The position numbers and the translations under genes are program-made. From assembly GCF_002356295.1 (NCBI RefSeq), contig NZ_AP018042.1, positions 5,054,361 through 5,118,360 of the forward strand: 64,000 bases of DNA, given 5' to 3'. This document shows positions 19,286 to 27,348 of the stretch, one piece after another (position 1 is the first letter of the stretch; every line of letters starts with the position of its first letter). The stretch is from Labilibaculum antarcticum (GTDB taxonomy: Bacteria > Bacteroidota > Bacteroidia > Bacteroidales > Marinifilaceae). The notes beneath the pieces are model-generated. The model did no database searches and was not told where the DNA came from. It saw only the letters and a list, made by a program, of their open reading frames with translations.

Positions 19286-21322
19286 ATGACTGTACAGACA
19301 AATCCATTACTAAACGAATTTACTACTCCATACGAATCAGCTCCTTTTGAAAAAATTGAGATAAACCATTATTTGCCTGCTTTTACCGAGAGTGTTGAAA
19401 TCGCGAGAATGGAAATAGATCAAATTGCTGATAATACAGATCAAGCAAGTTTTGCAAATACGATTGAAGCTTTAGAGTATATCGGACATAAATTAGATCG
19501 GGTGGCTTCTATTTTCTTCAATTTGAATCATGCCAATACAAATGATGAGATGCAGGCATTGGCCAGAGAAATTTCGCCAATGTTAACAGAGTTTTCAAAT
19601 GATATCATCATGAATGAGAAACTATTCTCCCGCGTAAAGGAAGTTTATCATCAAAAAGGTGAATTGAAACTGACTGTTGAACAAGAAAAATTGTTGACAG
19701 ATCGTTATAAATCCTTTGTGAGATCGGGTGCCAATTTGGAAAAAGAGAAAAAAGATCAGATTAGAGAAATATCAAAAGAGCTTTCTAAGTTAAGCCTGCT
19801 GTTTGGTGAGAATGTATTGGCTGCAACAAATGATTTTGCGCTATATATTACCGATAAAAAAGACTTATCCGGTCTACCGGATGGTATTATTGAAGCAGCA
19901 AGAACCGTTGCAAAGGAGAATAATAAGGAAGGATGGGGATTTACTCTTCAATTTCCCAGTTATGTTCCTTTTATGCAATACTCTGATAATCGAGAATTAC
20001 GTGAGAAAATGTTTAAAGCATATACTTCTCGCTGTTTTAACGACAAATACGATAACCAGGAGACTCTCAAACGCATTGTTGAACTGCGTTTGAAGAAAGT
20101 TCAGCTATTCGGATACAATTCTTACGCAGATTTTGTTCTAGAAGAAAGAATGGCAGAAAAATCAAGTAAGGTTTTTGATTTTCTTACTGAATTATTAGAT
20201 GCTTCGATGCCAAAGGCAAAAGAAGAATTTAAGGAGTTGCAAGACTACGCCAAAAGCTTAGGCGCTGATTTTAAATTAGAACGATGGGATTGGTCTTATT
20301 ATGCTGAAAAATTAAAAACAGAAAAATTTGATGTTAATGATGAAATTACCCGACCTTACTTTGAGTTAGAAAGAGTTAAAAAGGGCGTTTTCTCGTTAGC
20401 AACACGTCTATACGGAATCAAATTTAATATCAACCCTAATCTTTCGAAATACCATGAAGAAGTTGATGTGTATGAGGTGACTAATGAAAAAGGAGAGTTT
20501 TTGTCCTTACTATATACTGATTTTCATCCTCGTAATTCGAAACAAGGAGGAGCGTGGATGACATCCTTCGTTGATCAATACCGAAAGAATGGTTTAGATC
20601 ATCGTCCGCATATTTCTATTGTATGCAACTTCACGAAACCTGGTGAGACAAAGCCATCTTTGCTTACTTTTAATGAAGTAACAACATTCTTACATGAGTT
20701 TGGTCACGCTTTGCACGGAATGTTGTCTAAATGCACATATAGTAGTCTTTCCGGGACAAGTGTATACCGTGACTTTGTTGAATTGCCATCTCAATTTATG
20801 GAGAACTTTGCCACACAAAAGGAATGGCTTGATGATGTAGCTGAACACTACGAAACAGGAGAAAAAATTCCATCAGAAATTGTGCAGAAGATTATTGATA
20901 GTGAGAATTTCCTAAGTGGTTATTCTTTTGTGCGTCAAATTAGCTTTGGATTAAATGATATGGCATGGCATAGCGTTACAAAGCCGGTGACCGATGAAGT
21001 TGCTGTCTTTGAGGATAAGGCTATGGCATCAACGGAATTGTTCGATAGGGTTGAGACAAGCTGTATGAGCACTTCGTTTTCGCATATTTTTGCCGGAGGT
21101 TATGGTGCGGGATACTATGGATATAAATGGGCAGAGGTTTTAGACGCAGACGCTTTTGATGCTTTTAAAACTGCAGGTATATTCAATAAAGAAATCGCAA
21201 ATTCATTTCGGGAAAATATTCTTGAAAAAGGGGGAAGTGATCATCCTATGAATCTATATTTGGAATTTAGAGGTAAAGAACCTTCTATCGAACCTCTTTT
21301 AAAGAGAAGTGGATTGAAATAA
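19286..21322 (+). CDS. M3-family zinc metallopeptidase (Dcp/oligopeptidase A-like)
   Basis: Degrades short peptides. The 678 residues carry the thermolysin-type zinc site HEFGHALHG near residue 470, with the third ligand Glu expected about 25 residues later (RDFVELPSQFMENFAT). No signal peptide is seen, so the enzyme is probably cytoplasmic. Overall length and N-terminus (NPLLNEFTTPYESAPFEKI) fit the Dcp/PrlC branch; the two cannot be separated by eye, so no symbol is given. It is a single gene with its own promoter box and terminator. Confidence 0.93.
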   Translation: MTVQTNPLLNEFTTPYESAPFEKIEINHYLPAFTESVEIARMEIDQIADNTDQASFANTIEALEYIGHKLDRVASIFFNLNHANTNDEMQALAREISPMLTEFSNDIIMNEKLFSRVKEVYHQKGELKLTVEQEKLLTDRYKSFVRSGANLEKEKKDQIREISKELSKLSLLFGENVLAATNDFALYITDKKDLSGLPDGIIEAARTVAKENNKEGWGFTLQFPSYVPFMQYSDNRELREKMFKAYTSRCFNDKYDNQETLKRIVELRLKKVQLFGYNSYADFVLEERMAEKSSKVFDFLTELLDASMPKAKEEFKELQDYAKSLGADFKLERWDWSYYAEKLKTEKFDVNDEITRPYFELERVKKGVFSLATRLYGIKFNINPNLSKYHEEVDVYEVTNEKGEFLSLLYTDFHPRNSKQGGAWMTSFVDQYRKNGLDHRPHISIVCNFTKPGETKPSLLTFNEVTTFLHEFGHALHGMLSKCTYSSLSGTSVYRDFVELPSQFMENFATQKEWLDDVAEHYETGEKIPSEIVQKIIDSENFLSGYSFVRQISFGLNDMAWHSVTKPVTDEVAVFEDKAMASTELFDRVETSCMSTSFSHIFAGGYGAGYYGYKWAEVLDADAFDAFKTAGIFNKEIANSFRENILEKGGSDHPMNLYLEFRGKEPSIEPLLKRSGLK

Positions 21323-21342
21323 GTATTTAAAAATATCATATC

Positions 21343-21376
21343 AGAGCTACTCATTTAATGAGTGGCTCTTTTTTTT
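21343..21376 (+). terminator. Intrinsic terminator after the M3 peptidase gene
   Basis: AGAGCTACTCATT pairs with AATGAGTGGCTCT with one mismatch, followed by a run of Ts. Confidence 0.8.
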
Positions 21377-21599
21377 GTACAAAACAAGGTTAGTAATCAT
21401 AAGCGTTACTCTTCGGTTAGATAAAGAAATGTATTAGTTAGGTCTAGATCAGATGAAATGAGGATAAGTACTTTTTCATAAGTGAAATATTGACGTTTAT
21501 TTTTCACGATTTAGATAAACATGTTTAAAAAAACATGCTGAAAATATGTTAGCTCCTGATTTTCAAGCAACTGTTTAGCTGATAAAATTGATGATTTTT

Positions 21600-21630
21600 C
21601 TTGTATTTAGAGGAAGCGAATCTATTTTTG
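21600..21630 (+). promoter_or_regulatory. Candidate YitT gene promoter
   Basis: CTTG at 21600-21603 and TATTTTTG at 21623-21630 are separated by 19 bp, 37 bp before the start codon. Confidence 0.5.
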
Positions 21631-21667
21631 TCGGCGAATTTCACACACTTAAACTAACAATTAAAAA

Positions 21668-22570
21668 ATGGCTTTTATTACTAAAGAAAAGTTCTTATCA
21701 AATGAATGGATTAGCGCTTATTTATACCTCATTATTGGGAGTATTATTTTTGCAGTCTCCGACATTTTATTTGTCGTTCCTTACAAGTTGGCTCCAGGTG
21801 GGGTTTACGGTATTGCAACTGTCTTAAACACAATGTTTAGCTGGAAGATTAGTTACTGTACTTTTGCAATGGAGATTCCATTGGTAATTTTAGGTACAAT
21901 TATTCTTGGTCCCAGATTCGGGATTAAAACAATTGTGAGTATTTCTATCATTCTGTTCACTGTTTGGATCATGGAGACATATATCTCCCCAGGTTATGCC
22001 AAGGTGATTGCAGATCCAATGCTGAATACAATTGTTGCAGGTGTTTTTTACGGTATCTCAATTGGATTCATTTTTAAATCACGTGCGACTTCAGGGGGGT
22101 CTGATATTATTGCAATGATTTTGGCCAAATATACCAAGTTGTCATTGGGTAAATTAGTAATGATTGTTGATGGTATTATTGTGCTGTTCACACTCGTTCA
22201 GCCAAGTGAAACTGGCGCTATTGGATGGGAATTTGCAATTTACTCATTAATCATTATCTATATTGAAGGAAAGATAATCGATATGGTTGTGAGTGGAGCA
22301 AATTATCATAAGACCGTAATGATTGTCTCTGATCAGTACGAGTCAATTTCCTCGAAAATTAAAAATGACTTGATGCGCGGTGCTACAATTTTCACAGGAA
22401 CAGGGGCTTATTCAGGGGAAGAGAAAAAAATGGTTTACTCTGTAATGAGTCGAAGAGAATTAGAAATTCTTAAATTGCACATTAGAGAAGTTGATCCTAA
22501 TGCTTTTGTTAATGTTACTGAAGCAAATGAAATTCTTGGTGAAGGATTTAAATCTCTTAAAGAAGAATAA
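21668..22570 (+). CDS. YitT-family membrane protein
   Basis: Integral membrane protein of unknown function. The 300 residues start with about five membrane segments (1-180), including the family-typical LAPGGVYGIATVLN and RATSGGSDIIAMIL. They end in a cytoplasmic DUF2179 domain (about 215-295), which contains GATIFTGTGAYSGEEKKMVY. Transport of an unknown substrate is often suggested for the family but is not shown here. It is monocistronic between a promoter box and a terminator. Confidence 0.9.
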   Translation: MAFITKEKFLSNEWISAYLYLIIGSIIFAVSDILFVVPYKLAPGGVYGIATVLNTMFSWKISYCTFAMEIPLVILGTIILGPRFGIKTIVSISIILFTVWIMETYISPGYAKVIADPMLNTIVAGVFYGISIGFIFKSRATSGGSDIIAMILAKYTKLSLGKLVMIVDGIIVLFTLVQPSETGAIGWEFAIYSLIIIYIEGKIIDMVVSGANYHKTVMIVSDQYESISSKIKNDLMRGATIFTGTGAYSGEEKKMVYSVMSRRELEILKLHIREVDPNAFVNVTEANEILGEGFKSLKEE

Positions 22571-22591
22571 GATTTTTTATAATTTTTATTT

Positions 22592-22625
22592 AAAATCCCT
22601 CTAAAATATAGAGGGATTTTTTTAT
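22592..22625 (+). terminator. Intrinsic terminator after the YitT gene
   Basis: AAAATCCCTCTA and TAGAGGGATTTT form a perfect 12-bp stem with a 5-nt loop, followed by Ts. Confidence 0.9.
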
Positions 22626-22785
22626 TTTTGTAGCTAAGTGTGATATTCATTTCTTTATTTATTGAAAAAAAAGAATTTATTGTTTGTAAGAACAAACTCT
22701 TTACTATTTAGACATGCATTGTGTTTGTTGTGCATGGAGCAAATGAATCCACATTAAAATTTATCTGTAAAAAGTTGTGAAATAA

Positions 22786-22818
22786 TTTGATTTTCAAGAA
22801 AATTATCACGTATTTTGC
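22786..22818 (+). promoter_or_regulatory. Candidate ribosomal-protein operon promoter
   Basis: TTTG at 22786-22789 and TATTTTGC at 22811-22818 (close to TAnnTTTG) are separated by 21 bp, 42 bp before rpmB. Confidence 0.5.
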
Positions 22819-22860
22819 GACCTGTTTGAAAAGCGTTTAAGGAAAAAAATAATCTGGACT

Positions 22861-23103
22861 ATGTCAAGAGTTTGTCAAATTACTGGAAAGAGCGTAATGG
22901 TTGGGAACAATGTTTCTCACTCAAAAAGAAGAACTAAGAGAAGATTCTATCCAAATCTTTTCGATAAGAAGTTCTATCTTCCTGAAGAGGATCGCTGGAT
23001 TGAGCTAAGGATTTCTGCTGCAGGAGTACGACTAATTAACAAATTAGGAGTAAAAGGTGCACTTACGAAAGCTCAAGAAAAAGGATTTATTAAAAAATAC
23101 TAA
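22861..23103 (+). CDS. rpmB: 50S ribosomal protein L28
   Basis: Large-subunit ribosomal protein. The 80 residues begin [21 protein letters not shown] and carry the basic [11 protein letters not shown] segment typical of L28. It is the first gene of the three-gene cluster rpmB-rpmG-DUF4295, with gaps of 13 and 7 bp. This order is characteristic of Bacteroidota. Confidence 0.98.
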   Translation: MSRVCQITGKSVMVGNNVSHSKRRTKRRFYPNLFDKKFYLPEEDRWIELRISAAGVRLINKLGVKGALTKAQEKGFIKKY

Positions 23104-23116
23104 AAAGGCATAGAAA

Positions 23117-23299
23117 ATGGCTAAAAAAGGCAATAGAGTGCAAGTAATTCTTGAGTGTACCGAGCACAAAGTAAGCGGTATGCCAGGGACTTCAAGATAC
23201 ATTACTACTAAGAATAAGAAAAACACTCCAGATCGTATGGAGATGAAAAAGTATAATGCAATTTTGAAGAAGGTAACTGTTCACAGAGAAATTAAATAA
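23117..23299 (+). CDS. rpmG: 50S ribosomal protein L33
   Basis: Large-subunit ribosomal protein of 60 residues ([18 protein letters not shown]). Only one cysteine is present, so the zinc-binding CxxC pairs of the C+ form are missing. This is the zinc-independent paralogue type. Confidence 0.97.
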   Translation: MAKKGNRVQVILECTEHKVSGMPGTSRYITTKNKKNTPDRMEMKKYNAILKKVTVHREIK

Positions 23300-23306
23300 T
23301 TGAGAT

Positions 23307-23459
23307 ATGGCTAAGAAAGTAGTAGCATCCCTACAAAAAGGTGAAGGCCGTGGTTTCGCTAAGGTAATCAAAATGGTAAAATCACCTAAGACTGGTTCAT
23401 ATTCTTTTAAAGAAGAAATTGTACCAAACGACAAGGTAAAGGACTTCTTTGCTAAATAG
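23307..23459 (+). CDS. DUF4295 small basic protein
   Basis: A 50-residue ORF (MAKKVVASLQKGEGRGFAK ... KDFFAK) starts 7 bp after rpmG and ends before a terminator. It matches the DUF4295 family found next to rpmG in Bacteroidota. The size, basic charge and position suggest a ribosome-associated role, which is inference. It is easily missed because of its length. Confidence 0.92.
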   Translation: MAKKVVASLQKGEGRGFAKVIKMVKSPKTGSYSFKEEIVPNDKVKDFFAK

Positions 23460-23480
23460 TAAAGAACTTCAGATAATACT

Positions 23481-23515
23481 AAAAGCTTCCTAATTTTATT
23501 GGGAAGCTTTTTTTA
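23481..23515 (+). terminator. Intrinsic terminator of the rpmB-rpmG-DUF4295 cluster
   Basis: AAAAGCTTCC pairs with GGAAGCTTTT around an 11-nt loop and continues into a T run. Confidence 0.88.
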
Positions 23516-23564
23516 TACCTTCTAATATTACTTTCTTCTATAGCTTTAATTCATTTATTGTTAA

Positions 23565-23595
23565 TTGCTTGTAAGTTCATTTTTTTGTACTTTAG
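23565..23595 (+). promoter_or_regulatory. Candidate ftsY promoter
   Basis: CTTG at 23568-23571 and TACTTTAG at 23588-23595 (one mismatch to TAnnTTTG) lie 16 bp apart; TTG at 23565 is an alternative upstream element. Confidence 0.35.
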
Positions 23596-23616
23596 CAGAC
23601 TAAAATTTAATTGGAA

Positions 23617-24567
23617 ATGGGATTATTTGGGAGTTTTTCAAGATCAAAAAAAGAAAATCTTAATAAAGGACTTGCTAAGACAAAAGACAGTGTTTTTAAG
23701 AAGTTGACTCGTGTTGTTGTCGGTAAAACCACAGTTGATGATGATGTACTTGATGAATTGGAGGAGGTTTTGATTTCTTCTGATGTTGGGGTTGATACCA
23801 CCTTGAAAATTATTGGACGAATTGAAAAGCGTGTAGCAGAGGATAAGTTCTTGGGAGCTTCTGAATTGAATCGTATTCTTAAAGAGGAGATTTCTGGTCT
23901 ATTAGAGGAGAATAATAAAGGTGATTACGAAGCCTTTGACTTGCCAAAATCTGATAATCCTTATGTAATAATGGTTGTTGGTGTTAATGGTGTTGGAAAA
24001 ACAACTACCATTGGAAAATTAGCTTATCAATTCAAGAAGGCTGGAAAAAAGGTAACACTTGGAGCTGCGGATACATTTCGTGCGGCGGCTGTTGAGCAAT
24101 TAAGAATATGGTCCAAAAGAGTAGGTGTTCCGGTTGTAGATCAAGGAATGGGTGCGGATCCCGCTTCTGTCGCTTTTGAAACTCTTACTCAAGCTAAAGC
24201 AAATGGTTCAGATGTGGTTATTATTGATACTGCAGGACGTTTGCATAATAAAATCAACTTAATGAATGAGTTGAGTAAGATCAAGCGCGTGATGGATAAA
24301 GTTATTCCCGAAGCTCCGCATGAAATTTTATTGGTGTTAGACGGATCAACCGGGCAGAATGCATTTGAGCAAGCGAAACAATTTACCCTGGCAACCGAAG
24401 TAAATGCATTGGCCATTACTAAGCTTGATGGTACTGCAAAAGGGGGAGTTGTTATTGGTGTATCTGACCAATTTAAAGTACCTGTAAAATACATAGGAAT
24501 TGGAGAAAGCATGGAAGATTTGCAAGTATTCAATAGAAACGAATTTGTAGATTCTTTATTTAGTTAA
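23617..24567 (+). CDS. ftsY: Signal recognition particle receptor FtsY
   Basis: GTPase that docks ribosome-SRP complexes at the membrane for co-translational insertion. The ATG at 23617 (MGLFGSFSRSKKENL) is preferred to the in-frame TTG two codons earlier; it gives 316 residues. The NG domain is complete: an N-domain helical bundle to about 110, then G motifs GVNGVGKTTT (about 122), DTFRAAAVEQL, DTAGRLHNK, TKLDGTAKGG and GIGESMEDL. The acidic A domain is nearly absent, as is usual for short FtsY forms. It has its own terminator. Confidence 0.97.
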   Translation: MGLFGSFSRSKKENLNKGLAKTKDSVFKKLTRVVVGKTTVDDDVLDELEEVLISSDVGVDTTLKIIGRIEKRVAEDKFLGASELNRILKEEISGLLEENNKGDYEAFDLPKSDNPYVIMVVGVNGVGKTTTIGKLAYQFKKAGKKVTLGAADTFRAAAVEQLRIWSKRVGVPVVDQGMGADPASVAFETLTQAKANGSDVVIIDTAGRLHNKINLMNELSKIKRVMDKVIPEAPHEILLVLDGSTGQNAFEQAKQFTLATEVNALAITKLDGTAKGGVVIGVSDQFKVPVKYIGIGESMEDLQVFNRNEFVDSLFS

Positions 24568-24590
24568 ACGAATCTCCTGATGATATTTGA

Positions 24591-24625
24591 AAAGGCTGTC
24601 TCTCATGGACAGCCTTTCTTTTTCT
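24591..24625 (+). terminator. Intrinsic terminator after ftsY
   Basis: AAAGGCTGTC and GACAGCCTTT form a perfect 10-bp stem with a 7-nt loop and a T-rich tail. Confidence 0.88.
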
Positions 24626-24674
24626 AAAACCTGTTAATATTTCAAATTCAAATGGGAAAAAGAGTTTTTTCTCT

Positions 24675-24682
24675 TATTTTTG
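24675..24682 (+). promoter_or_regulatory. Candidate rimO minus-7 box
   Basis: TATTTTTG matches TAnnTTTG exactly. It overlaps an in-frame TTG at 24680, which argues against that codon as the rimO start. Confidence 0.5.
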
Positions 24683-24715
24683 CCAAAAATTAAGTCGATA
24701 AAAGTAAATTTATAT

Positions 24716-26014
24716 ATGAATCAGACGAAAATAAATATTGTTAGTTTGGGTTGTTCAAAGAATTTGGTTGATACTGAATTGTTAATGAAACAGCTTGATG
24801 CCAATCAATTTCAAGTTGGCTGTGATGAAGAGAATAGTGATGCAAGAACTATCATTATTAATACTTGTGGATTTATTGGTGATGCGAAAGAGGAGTCGAT
24901 AGATATGATTCTTCAATATGTAGAAGAAAAAAAAGCAGGTAGAATAGACACATTATTTGTAATGGGTTGTTTATCCGAACGTTATCGTGATGATTTAGTG
25001 AAAGAGATTCCAGAGGTAGATCATTTCTTTGGGAAATTTGAATGGCAATTGATTATAAAAGAATTAAATAAGGATTACAAACCTGATTTTAAGAATTTTA
25101 GAATGATTACTACGCCTAAACATTTTGCTTATTTAAAAATCTCCGAGGGGTGTAATCGATCTTGTTCGTATTGTGCCATTCCTATCATTACAGGAAAGCA
25201 TGTTTCCAGACCGATGGAAGATATATTGGAAGAGGCAAGGGGACTAGTAAAAGATGGGGTGAAGGAGCTATTGGTGATTGCTCAGGATTTATCCTACTAT
25301 GGACATGATTTATATAACGAATCGAAACTTGCTGAATTGATTCAGTTGCTTTCTGAAATAGATGGTTTAGAGTGGATTAAGTTACATTATGCATATCCTA
25401 CTCAATTTCCATATGGAATTCTCAAGTTGATGCGGGAGAATCCAAAAGTTTGTCGTTACCTTGATATAGCACTTCAACATTCCAGTGATAATGTATTAAA
25501 TTTAATGCGAAGAGGTATTAATCGTGAGAAAACTATTGAGCTAATTACCAAAATTAGGGAGGAGGTTCCAGGAATTACTCTTAGAACTACAATGTTAGTT
25601 GGTCATCCTGGAGAAACCGAAGCAGATATGGAGGATCTCATGGCGTTTGTATCGGAGATGAAGTTTGAACGCTTGGGAGTTTTTCCATATTCAAATGAAG
25701 ATGATACTTATGCGGCCATTAATTACGATGATAATATTCCTTTAGAGATAAAAGAAAGCAGGAAGGATGATATCATGGCTTTGCAACAGGGGATTTCACG
25801 AGCAGTAAACGAAAAAAGAGTAGGGGCAGAATTGAAAGTTGTGATTGATAGAAAGGATGCCGAATTCTATTACGGACGAACAGAATTTGATTCGTATGAA
25901 GTTGACCCGGAGGTTTTAATCCCAATTAAAGGAGCTGACCTTAAAATTGGTGAGTTTTATACCGTTAAAATTAACGATTTTGAAGATTACGACTTATTTG
26001 GAGAAGTAATATAA
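24716..26014 (+). CDS. rimO: Ribosomal protein uS12 methylthiotransferase RimO
   Basis: Radical-SAM enzyme that methylthiolates an aspartate of ribosomal protein S12. The ATG at 24716 (MNQTKINIVSLGCSKNLVD) gives 432 residues. The N-terminal UPF0004 domain carries cysteines for the auxiliary cluster (LGCSKN, NTCGF, MGCLSER). The radical-SAM motif CNRSCSYC lies near residue 146. A C-terminal TRAM domain follows from about 370. Family neighbours MiaB and MtaB differ in the SLGCSKNLVDTE start, which is RimO-like. The terminator is shared with the convergent exonuclease gene. Confidence 0.96.
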   Translation: MNQTKINIVSLGCSKNLVDTELLMKQLDANQFQVGCDEENSDARTIIINTCGFIGDAKEESIDMILQYVEEKKAGRIDTLFVMGCLSERYRDDLVKEIPEVDHFFGKFEWQLIIKELNKDYKPDFKNFRMITTPKHFAYLKISEGCNRSCSYCAIPIITGKHVSRPMEDILEEARGLVKDGVKELLVIAQDLSYYGHDLYNESKLAELIQLLSEIDGLEWIKLHYAYPTQFPYGILKLMRENPKVCRYLDIALQHSSDNVLNLMRRGINREKTIELITKIREEVPGITLRTTMLVGHPGETEADMEDLMAFVSEMKFERLGVFPYSNEDDTYAAINYDDNIPLEIKESRKDDIMALQQGISRAVNEKRVGAELKVVIDRKDAEFYYGRTEFDSYEVDPEVLIPIKGADLKIGEFYTVKINDFEDYDLFGEVI

Positions 26015-26016
26015 AG

Positions 26017-26049
26017 AAAAAGGCAGATCGTTTGATCTGCCTTTATTTT
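26017..26049. terminator. Bidirectional terminator between rimO and the exonuclease gene
   Basis: AAAGGCAGATC and GATCTGCCTTT form a perfect 11-bp stem with a 4-nt loop and have A/T runs on both sides. Confidence 0.88.
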
Positions 26050-26640
26050 TTAAAATAAACTTCCTTGTACTTGATACATCCCGGTTTTTTTTAACTCAAA
26101 AAAACAATCGGCACATGCTTTAACATCTGCTAGTGCATCATGAGCACCTTCAAAGTCTTTTTGAAACAAAAATTGGTGAAGCTCAGTCAAATTAGGCCAT
26201 TTGTAACCACTTCGCCCAGGTATTTTACAAACATTAGTTGTGGTTTTCATGGTACAAATTTTAGGGATGTCAATCAATCTGCTTTTGATATCTTTCCTTA
26301 GAAATTCGGCTCCAATAATTACTTCATCGAAGCTAATATTGTGAGCAATAAGAAAATCAGCCTCGTTTAATGCTTTCGAGAATTCGTTTAATGCCTCAGT
26401 CAAATCAATTCCTTCATCAATAGCTTTTTGTGTTGAAATGCCGTGAATATTAGAAGCTTCAGGAGGAATAATATATCCTTCAGGAATAATGATTCTATTT
26501 GCTCTTTTTATTTCATTATCGCGACTATCATAAAGAAGCCATGCTAATTGAACGAGTCTTGGCCAGTTATCTAAATCTGTAACTGGAGCATTCCAACGTT
26601 TAGGTAGACCAGTTGTTTCTGTATCGAAAAATAAGTACAT
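26050..26640 (-). CDS. DnaQ-like 3'-5' exonuclease (DEDDh)
   Basis: Predicted exonuclease of the RNase T/DNA polymerase III epsilon superfamily. In 196 residues the DEDDh set is visible: FFDTETTG at the N-terminus (Asp6, Glu8), AHNISFDEVI near 100, and HDALADVKACADCF near 170. No other domain is present, so this is a stand-alone exonuclease rather than the polymerase proofreading subunit itself. The substrate is unknown. It lies downstream of tpx on the same strand, with a weak terminator between. Confidence 0.9.
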   Translation of the reverse strand: MYLFFDTETTGLPKRWNAPVTDLDNWPRLVQLAWLLYDSRDNEIKRANRIIIPEGYIIPPEASNIHGISTQKAIDEGIDLTEALNEFSKALNEADFLIAHNISFDEVIIGAEFLRKDIKSRLIDIPKICTMKTTTNVCKIPGRSGYKWPNLTELHQFLFQKDFEGAHDALADVKACADCFFELKKTGMYQVQGSLF

Positions 26641-26651
26641 ATATTTTCTTT

Positions 26652-26684
26652 TAAAAAAACTCCATTAAGGAGCTTTAATAATTA
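26652..26684 (-). terminator. Weak intrinsic terminator after tpx
   Basis: On the minus strand AAGCTCC pairs with GGAGTTT (one G-T pair) around a 5-nt loop and leads into a T run. The stem is short, so some readthrough into the exonuclease gene is likely. Confidence 0.5.
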
Positions 26685-26695
26685 ATTATAGAATC

Positions 26696-27211
26696 TTAAA
26701 CTAATGCTTTAGCAACTTTCAATGCTGCTTCGTAATTAGGTTCTTCTGTCATTTCAGCTACATATTCTACATATTTTACCTTGTTGTCTTTATCTATAAC
26801 GACAATACCACGGGCAAGAAGACGTAATTCCTCAACAACAAAACCATATTTTAATCCAAAATCAAGTTCTTTATGATCGGAAAGGGTAATTAAATTTGTT
26901 ATCCCTTCAGCGCCACAGAAACGCCCCAATGCAAATGGCAAATCATTAGATAATGTAATGATTTGTATGTTTTTATCTAAAGAAGCAGCTTCTTTGTTGA
27001 ATCTATGGGTTTGCGCCGAACAAACACCTGTATCAATAGATGGAAAGATAGATAAAATCTTTACTTTCCCATCAAAATCAGATAGTTGTACTGGAGATAA
27101 ACCTTGATCAAGAGCTGTAAAATTATTTGCAATTGTTTCAGTTTTCACTTCATTTCCAAGAAGAGTCATTGGATTGCCTGCAAAGGCAACTTTTTTATTA
27201 TTTTTATTCAT
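26696..27211 (-). CDS. tpx: Thiol peroxidase
   Basis: Peroxiredoxin of the atypical 2-Cys Tpx class, reducing hydroperoxides with thioredoxin. The 171 residues contain the peroxidatic cysteine in PSIDTGVCSAQTHRFN near 64 and the resolving cysteine in GRFCGAEG about 35 residues later. The N-terminal KVAFAGNPMTLLG is typical. No signal peptide, so cytoplasmic. Confidence 0.96.
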   Translation of the reverse strand: MNKNNKKVAFAGNPMTLLGNEVKTETIANNFTALDQGLSPVQLSDFDGKVKILSIFPSIDTGVCSAQTHRFNKEAASLDKNIQIITLSNDLPFALGRFCGAEGITNLITLSDHKELDFGLKYGFVVEELRLLARGIVVIDKDNKVKYVEYVAEMTEEPNYEAALKVAKALV

Positions 27212-27233
27212 AATGATATTTTATCGTTTAAAC

Positions 27234-27241
27234 CAAAGGTA
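27234..27241 (-). promoter_or_regulatory. Candidate tpx minus-7 box
   Basis: Read on the minus strand this is TACCTTTG, an exact TAnnTTTG match, 22 bp upstream of the tpx ATG. Confidence 0.5.
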
Positions 27242-27280
27242 ATAATTGTTTTGAATTACTCTAAATAAAAATAGAATTGA

Positions 27281-27325
27281 AATAAAAAAAACACCCCAAA
27301 TATTGTGTTTAACATTTAGGGTGTT
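27281..27325 (-). terminator. Intrinsic terminator after clpC
   Basis: On the minus strand AACACCCTAAAT pairs with ATTTGGGGTGTT (one mismatch), followed by eight Ts. Confidence 0.85.
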
Positions 27326-27348
27326 GTTCGCTGTATGCCGATAATTTT

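Larger units (their letters stand above)
21323..21667. other. Gene-free stretch before the YitT gene
   Basis: 345 bp. After the M3 peptidase terminator it holds the candidate YitT promoter near 21600-21630. Otherwise AT-rich sequence without a recognisable gene or RNA. Confidence 0.6.

Noticed and set aside
24680-24715. TTG start for rimO
   Set aside because: It overlaps a TATTTTTG promoter box, and the conserved protein begins at the ATG at 24716.
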